A stretch of DNA of 64,000 nucleotides from Schizophyllum amplum (Eukaryota > Basidiomycota > Agaricomycetes > Agaricales > Schizophyllaceae), in contig VDMD01000015.1 of the NCBI GenBank assembly GCA_007026445.1, positions 597,553 through 661,552 on the forward strand, in the 5' to 3' direction. The position numbers were made by a program, and so were the translations under genes. The notes under the pieces are model-generated. The model made no database searches. It was not told the origin of the DNA and saw only the letters and a program-made list of their open reading frames with translations. Positions within the stretch are counted from its first letter, which is position 1, and every line of letters starts with the position of its first letter. Positions 57,687 through 64,000 of this stretch are shown piece after piece.

Positions 57687-59349
57687 ATGCAGACTGGCGA
57701 GGTCCATGAAGACGTTCAACAGCCTGCTGCTGCTGTCGACGCCGCCCCCAAGCCAGATGACGACCTCCTCGTCAAGTTGGAGGATCCTGACGACACGCAA
57801 TTTGATGGTCGCCCGCCAAATGCATACATTCTTTTCCATCGGGCCTTCTTAAAGTGCAGCAACACGACGATTGGCAACGTTTGGGCGGAGGGAAATATCC
57901 AGCAGCGTACCTGTGAGTGTGGACGTCAAACTATGGATGGAAGCTAACTCAGCTGAAGCTCAAAAATGGAAGGAGCTCTCCGAGGAAGACCGCGCACGCT
58001 TCTACGCGCGTGCTGCCCAGCTAAAGGCCGAGTACGATGCACGTCCTCACGAGTCGGAAAGACGGCGCCCTCCGAAGAGGAAACAACTATCCTCCAGCGC
58101 TGAGGTGGAATCGCCGTCTGGGCCTTCTACACCACTGTCCAAGGTCCCCCGTACGGCTTCTGCCTCACCTGTCATCATGAACCCTCAACACGAACCCGTC
58201 GTCTCGATCCGCAAGAGCAGCTACGCGCGTTCTTCTGGTGCGTACCAATCGATCATAAACCTTACTTAGTTACTGACTTCCATACAGCCACTCACGCTCC
58301 TTATTCCAGGCACACTGCTCGCGCGCATGCAGCAGCCACGAACACTCATTCTCGCCCGCCACCACCTACTGTACATATCCCGGCCTACGAGGACAACCCT
58401 CGGCAGTATAATCCCCCCTTCGACACCGCGACGTTCTCGTCTCCAAGCTGCGTCAGCCCACCGAGACTCAGGGGCCGTTTCTGGTCCGCCACCAGTACTT
58501 CTCCCTGCTCCCCCTATGAGGGCTGCCTTCGTCCCCCGCAAGCCCAGTACGGACAACACATTCCGTCCGGTTCCGCTCTCGTCGCTTTATTCTGCGGCGA
58601 GCACGTCACCGCCGCTCGAGTCTGGCGAAGATGTCCCTCAGGGCGATGGGCAGACTTCGATGGCACAGGTTTTCCCCCATCGGCGCTCTTCAAGCAATTC
58701 CGAAAGATTTCGACTTCCATACTACGGTGGCTACTCAGTATCCTTGTTCAGCGCTGCCTATTCGCAACATGGGAGCTATGGCCGACAGGACCTGTACCAA
58801 CAGCCTGCCATGAACGTGCCCTGCGATGCTACCCCGTACGCCTCGCAAGGGTGGCCACCTACTCGCTTCGATTCTATCGTGAGCGCCCACCGACGAGGCT
58901 CGCGATCATGGGATGTTCCTGGGGTAGAGACAAACCCTGCCTTCCTCGCGGACAACCATCACGCCTACACGATGACGGGCCCGCCGGCTCTCGCTTTCAC
59001 GGCTGGCTTCACACCTCAGTACGGCCCAGTGGCTGCTGAGGTCCAGTACGGTGGATACACTGGCGCTCAATATGATGGAATCAGCGCCCAGATGCCTGAT
59101 CACCAGGCGTTATATTCCCAGGCGCCATCTCCTCAAGGATTGTCGTACTCAACGCCACCAACGTGGACAGGTTATGGGATCCAGAACCAATCTCAGGACA
59201 ATTGCAGCTGGGCCCGGGCAGCGTCGCAGCCACTCTTGTCCTTCCCGGCTGCCACCGGTATGCAGACGTCCATGTCTACGCAAAATGAGCCGTATCCGTC
59301 GGAACCGATGCTATTTGGACATTGCCCTTCCTATCAACCGCAGGACTGA
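57687..59349 (+). CDS. HMG-box transcription factor, second gene
   Basis: HMG-box protein starting MQTGEVHEDVQQPAAAVDA at 57687. The box is FDGRPPNAYILFHRAFLKC with QQRT, joined across a 48-base intron (gtgagt to cag, branch site CTAAC) to EAQKWKELSEEDRARFYARA and LKAEYDA, then basic RRRPPKRKQ. After a Ser/Pro linker and another intron near 58240 comes a Tyr/Gln/Pro-rich tail (YSQHGSYGRQDLYQQP to PSYQPQD) like that of fungal sexual-development regulators. The reading frame changes between about 58420 and 58520, probably by one base. It resembles the HMG gene at 36 kb in RPPN motif and architecture, but not in the tail. Confidence 0.8.
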
Positions 59350-59886
59350 ACTATAAAATCGTCGCAGTCCTCTCTCTTCACTGTTTTTCGCTGAACTTAC
59401 GGACTTCACCTTTGCTTTCCTCGCAATTCCCGACTCGCTCTACGCATTACTCTGTATCCTCGCACCGTGTTGCCATAATGTCTCTGTCTCTTCCCTCATA
59501 TCCTATTTCACCACATAATCTGTGCTGCCTATGATCTCTCTACTCATAATTCGTCTGCGTTCGCCGTTGGGCACTGCTGGGCAGATTCTGGTGGCAGTTG
59601 ACAGTTTCATGATCCGTAGTACCATTGCTCGTGCTGAGACAACTTATGTAGCCCTACCTCGTTCTATATTTCTACTGTCATACAGGCTTGATTTCTGGGA
59701 GTTTCAAGATGTGTGGGCTGCCAGTGTTGCGTAGGACGTTGAGGCACCGGCACGAAGCTTCAGTTCAGCTGATCGCTACCGGCACCGTGGATGACGTCGT
59801 TTTGCTCATGTTTTCCCACAAGGTCGCGTGCAGCGCGCCACACCTTTTGCTTTTCTCCCTCATCTTCCCTGCATCTCACCCTTCAA
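59350..59886 (+). other. Intergenic region between HMG-box gene 2 and CHO1
   Basis: About 540 bases between same-strand genes, C/T-rich. The leader just before 59887 is pyrimidine-rich. No additional gene recognised. Confidence 0.4.
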
Positions 59887-60724
59887 ATGTCCACGATGAG
59901 CCAACGAAAAGCGACGACCTCGGCGACCACCGCTGAAATGAAGCAAATGAAAGCAGATTCGCTGCAGCAATACCAAGAAACAAATGGCCATTTCTCGTTA
60001 GTTAGGTCAGCGCGAACATCTTGCACAACCGCCGCCAGCTGACAATGGGCGGCTAGGAACTTCCGACTAGCTGATCTGGTCACTATCATGAACGGAGTCT
60101 GCGGATCGTTCTCCGTTTTCTCCTCTGCGCGATTCCTACTGTCAAACGACCCCGACTATCTGTGGGCGGCCCTCGGGCTCCCCCTTGCCGGATTGTTCTT
60201 TGACTTCCTCGATGGCAAGGTCGCGCGTTGGAGACGATCCAGCAGCATGCTCGGCCAAGAGCTAGACAGCCTGGCTGATCTGGTGCGTCAGCCCGTTCTA
60301 TCCACGTATGCACCTCCGCTGACGCGGCGCTCCGCAGATCTCATTCGGCGTGGCGCCAGCGCTGCTCGCGTTCGTCGTCGGCCTGCGCACCTATCTCGAC
60401 ACAGTGGTTCTGACGGGCTTTATTTGCTGTGGGCTTGCCCGCCTCGCGCGCTTCAATGCCACGGTCGCGGTGATTCCGAAAGATGCCGGCGGCAAGTCCA
60501 AGTACTTCGAGGGCCTCCCCATCCCGTCTTCCCTCGGCCTAGTCAGCGTTCTCGCATACTGGACGAAGCAGGGCTGGATCGAGGGGCAGGAGGGCATCCC
60601 TTACGGCACCGTCACGCTGTGGGGCGCGGCAGGCGGTCGTGGGGAGATCCATATCGTTTCCTTCGTCTTCGCGCTCTGGGCGGCGGCTATGGTTAGCAAG
60701 ACGCTCCACGTCCCCAAGCTGTGA
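59887..60724 (+). CDS. CHO1: CDP-diacylglycerol-serine O-phosphatidyltransferase (PS synthase)
   Basis: ER-membrane enzyme making phosphatidylserine from CDP-diacylglycerol and serine. Start [20 protein letters not shown] at 59887; first intron 60005-60056 (gtcagc to tag) joins SLVR to [16 protein letters not shown]. The CDP-alcohol signature is complete: DGKVAR, eight residues, G, three, D, three, D ([10 protein letters not shown] then GQELDSLAD). The second intron joins SLADL to [28 protein letters not shown] near the C-terminus is typical of this enzyme; the end is KTLHVPKL. About 240 residues, intact. With PIS1 at 7-8 kb, two enzymes of the same family lie in this window, 52 kb apart. Confidence 0.95.
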
Positions 60725-61079
60725 GGTGTGGATGCGGACTCTCATGTGAGTGGGAAGGAAAGACGAACATTCGAACGTTACTAGGACTAGTGTGTCCATA
60801 CAAGGGGAAAAGGGCCAATACGACAGTTACTTACGATCTGCGACGTTGATGTATCTAGTAAATACTGTACCTCAGGTTCAACATCCTATAGTACCGATAT
60901 ATACCGCTACTCGTGTTATATCCCATGTTGGCCCGCAGCAATGTTGATGTCGATGCTTGCTGGAGGCTGGAGCGTGACTCATGAGCGCCTTGTGCTCCCG
61001 ATGCGGCAATCGTCACGAACGCGTGATGTAACGCGTTTGGTCGCGTTCGCGTCTTTTCTTCGACGATCAACTACTCACC
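60725..61079 (+). other. Intergenic region between CHO1 and NSE1
   Basis: 355 bases between same-strand genes. An A/T-rich stretch (60850-60940) fits a terminator or promoter. No gene recognised. Confidence 0.4.
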
Positions 61080-62400
61080 ATGGTATCCGCCGGCGATTCC
61101 CAGCGCTTGTTTCTACAAGGTGTACTGTCGAGAGGCATTCTCTCTGAGAAACTGGCGCGGATACTGTATACCAAATGTGTAGATACCGTCAACTGTGAGC
61201 AGAATCTCATCATCAGCACATGCAAAGCTTGACGCACACTTCCAGCCGCTGAAGAAGGGTTGAATTTGTCCTACAAGGACTCCCGCGAAGAATGGGAAAC
61301 CGTCGTGAAGGATGTAAATAACGCGCTGAACGCCCTCGACCTTCAGTTCGTCCGTCAGGTCGAGCAAACGAAGGGGATTCCGATGTGGGAATAGTAAGTC
61401 CGCTTAAGCATCCCTCCCTTATTTATCTGGCAATAACTCGGTGCTAGGTGAACATGAAGGGCGATGAGGTTGCTCAAGTAGCCACAGACTATAGTCCCGT
61501 GGAGATCGCGTACTTCAAAGCCCTCGTAAGTATCAACCTAGCCTTTCAAGCGCGTGCAGCTACACGTTACATGTCAGGTCGAGCAAATTATCATGGCACC
61601 ACGGAATGCCTTCTCGATCTCATCTTTCCTCGCTTTACGCGAGATCAACGAGTTGAAGCCGAAGGCCAACATGACGAAGAGTCAGGGCGAAGAAACGCTT
61701 GCAAGCTTCGTCAACCGAGGCTGGCTTGCCAAGAGCAAGTATGCCCACATTCTGCTGACTGGAGACCCTTTGCTTACCGTGCATTCGCAGGAGGGGTCGT
61801 TATGCGCTGTCCACGCGTACGCTCATAGAGCTGAAAGGATACATCAAGTCCGAATACCCTGAGCAGATCCCACCATGCATGTTCTGCGACGATGTGAGTC
61901 GTCTGCTATGCCTACAGGCAATGTCTCACAATTTGCCAGTTCGTCACCATCGGCGCTACCTGCAAGTGCGGGCGTGCCATCCATAGGCATTGCTTCACCC
62001 AATGGCGGAATCGCAGGTCGCAGTGCAAGGAGTGCAACGCGGAATGGGCGCAGAATTACGACGATGATATGTTCACACCCATTGGCGAGGACGCTGTGGC
62101 TGAGAACGACAACGCTCGCCGCTACACACGTCAAGAAGAGGACGATGAGGACGAAGATGGGGAGCACCGAGCCAGTCACAGAGCGGCAGCCAGAAACCGG
62201 CGAAGAAAGCCAAAGGCAAGGGCCGCGCTAAGAAGAGCCGCGCAAGCAGGGGAGACGACGATATGCTTGTCGACGATGACGAGGAAGTGGAGGCGGAGAT
62301 CGAGGATGATGAGGAAGACGAGGCGGATTACGAAGAGAAGGACGACGCTGAACCGCCAGTGAAGTCCGAACCTCGACGTCGGAGCACTCGCGGAGGCTAG
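61080..62400 (+). CDS. NSE1: NSE1-type subunit of the SMC5/6 complex (RING-like E3)
   Basis: Non-SMC element 1 of the SMC5-SMC6 DNA-repair complex, a ubiquitin ligase. Start MVSAGDSQRLFLQGVLSRG at 61080. Winged-helix part: ILSEKLARILYTKC, KDSREEWETVV, GDEVAQVATDYSPVEIAYFK, EETLASFVNRGWLAKSK. The zinc-binding domain crosses an intron: CMFCDD then FVTIGATCKCGRAIHRHCF and RRSQCKECNAEW, a C4HC3 set. The tail is acidic and Lys-rich and ends SEPRRRSTRGG at 62400. One base is missing near 62180, where HRAS runs into the KPAKKAKGK frame. The join after IPMWE (61388 on) is also slightly off frame. Confidence 0.88.
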
Positions 62401-62615
62401 TCGCCAGCACACTCTTCCTCAGCTACGTTGCACAGTGCTGCGATTACGATGTCCTTACCTTACTCACCCAGACGATGTACCACGACAGCGTTCGAACCAT
62501 AGACGTCAGACCATTGTCGTTATTAGTCGTATACTATGTGCACTGTTTGCTACTGCCCTAGAGCAGTCAAATGAGTAGTCTATGACGAGTCCCATGCCAC
62601 ATGCAAATGCAGATC

Positions 62616-64000
62616 TCAGCGTCTCTCCGCCGATGCCCTCATCTCTGGCTGCGGCGCCGTCGGCGCCATCACCTCCGGGAGTACAGGCGCAACGCGACCC
62701 GCCTCGCCCTCGCGGGTGCGGTCCGTGAAGCCAAAGCTGCCCTTGCCCCATACTTGCTTACGTCGCCTGTCTTTGCGCCCCTCGCCGAACTCGTCGTTCC
62801 ATTTGCGAAGTTCCGCAAGGCTGCCAAGCGACTCGGACGACGACGGTGTGATCTCCCTCATGGCCTTCTCGAAGTGGCGCAGTGAGAGGACGCGTGGGGG
62901 GAGCTCGGACTTCTCCTCGATGGCGGTGCGCTTGATGCAGGGTCTTTGGAAGTTGAGGGCTCCACGGTAGAGGATGCTTCGGGGGCGCTCTGCGACTCAG
63001 GAGCAGCATTGCCAGACTGCGAGGCAGGCTCTGCTGCCGACGCAGGCTCCGGTGCTGACGCCTCTTCTGCCGAAGGCTCGGCCTGGGACACGACCTCTGC
63101 TTCGCGTACTTCAGATGCTGGCTTCGACGTGTTGGACCATGGCACAGTGACAGTCTCCTTCACTGCATCCAAAGCAGCGGAGACACACAAGTCTGCAGGT
63201 AATATCAGCCTTTGCAGATGTTTGCATGCATATGATAACTCACGCTTTAGATCAGATCCGGAGAAGCTCTCCGTCCGTTTGGCCAATAGGTCTGTTGCCA
63301 CATCTGCGCCAAGCGTCTCGTCGCGCAACAAGATTTTGAGGATTTCGTCACGCTCCTTCTCGCCAGGCAAGTCGACAAGCAAGCGTCGCGGCAGCCGTCT
63401 CAACACCGCGTCGTCGAGGTCGAACGGCCGGTTCGTCGCGCCAATCACAATGACATTATCCTCCTTCGAGGATGTCAAGCCGTCCATCTCCTGCATGAAC
63501 TCGGTGATGACACCACGATGGGCGAAAGCGCCCCCGCTCTCCCGCGCCGACATGCGAGCGCCGAAAAGTGCATCAATCTCGTCCAGGAAGACGACGCACG
63601 GCGAAAGTCGACGTGCGAGGGAGAAAACAGCGCGGACAAGCTTTCGCCTTCGCCAACGTACTGTGCAATCTTAAGTAAAAGCACGGAGGGGGCAGCAGAG
63701 GCCAGCTTACCATGTCCATGACGTCCGACGGTGATATGGTCATCATGCGCACGCCCGCTTCCTTAGCGAGAGCGCGCACGACGAGCGTCTTCCCGGTACC
63801 CGGTGGACCGAACAACAAGCAGCCAGTCATGCCGTGCTCCTTGAGGATGCCTCGTTGAAACGCAGTAGGGTGAAGAAGCGGCAGAGACACGATGGTTCGC
63901 ACCGAGTCGATCGTATGAGGCGGTAAATGTACCTGCGCGAACGATGTCGGCATCGAAGCTGAGAGGGAGAAAGATCAGGATGACACGGCGACATAATGAA
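62616..64000 (-). CDS. AAA ATPase of the Msp1/ATAD1 type (partial)
   Basis: ATP-dependent extractor of mislocalised membrane proteins, or a relative in the mitochondrial AAA group. The gene enters from the right edge (5' end missing). Visible: [20 protein letters not shown], Walker [16 protein letters not shown], an intron after DVMDM, YVGEGES, Walker [27 protein letters not shown], sensor [19 protein letters not shown], and [11 protein letters not shown]. Then a long Ala/Ser/Glu-rich insert, the helix [20 protein letters not shown], and [12 protein letters not shown] to [12 protein letters not shown]. One base is missing near 63636 (between AQYVGEGES and the Walker B frame), and the frame also changes near 62955 after the insert. 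The extra C-terminal block is shared with large fungal mitochondrial homologues. Confidence 0.85.

Overview
The window is nuclear DNA of a basidiomycete fungus, most likely a GC-rich member of the Agaricomycetes. Evidence for this is the dense, intron-rich genes (GT-AG introns mostly 45-70 nt, with several micro-exons) and families typical of that class: a WW-type membrane protein, an F-box/leucine-rich protein, a DUF1996 secreted protein, a DUF4112 protein and HMG-box regulators. Species cannot be named from the sequence alone.

Layout. 0-3.2 kb: the end of a Hal4/Sat4-type kinase. 4-24.6 kb: a loose kynurenine-pathway neighbourhood with three separate, intact kynureninase genes (4.06-6.09 kb minus, 9.18-10.78 kb plus, 23.04-24.61 kb plus), a kynurenine 3-monooxygenase (11.2-13.0 kb) and an alpha/beta-hydrolase that fits kynurenine formamidase (19.0-20.2 kb). 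Between these lie PIS1 (phosphatidylinositol synthase), a small unknown gene, a three-AT-hook chromatin protein, a YOS9/OS-9 ER lectin, PMP3, and two different TA-flanked inverted-repeat elements of about 400 bp. 25-27.8 kb: two genes for secreted proteins. 28.5-64 kb: ordinary core genes, namely PRP28 helicase, WW-type membrane protein, HMG-box factor, TMEM184/Ost-alpha protein, F-box protein, DUF4112 protein, an unknown coiled-coil protein, a METTL21-like methyltransferase, a RhoGEF, asparagine synthetase, a second HMG-box factor, phosphatidylserine synthase, NSE1, and an AAA ATPase that runs off the right edge.

How the genes work together. The five kynurenine-pathway genes together could convert N-formylkynurenine to kynurenine, 3-hydroxykynurenine and 3-hydroxyanthranilate (or anthranilate directly from kynurenine). 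Neither the first enzyme (tryptophan/indoleamine dioxygenase) nor 3-hydroxyanthranilate dioxygenase was seen here, so the local set would make hydroxyanthranilate or anthranilate rather than complete NAD synthesis. 3-Hydroxyanthranilate is the known precursor of the pigment cinnabarinic acid in some polypores; a link here is only inference.

Quality note. Many conserved genes are broken by single-base frame shifts, often at G/C runs, while others are perfectly intact over many exons. Residual assembly indels are the simplest explanation. Gene ends and joins at those places should be treated as provisional.
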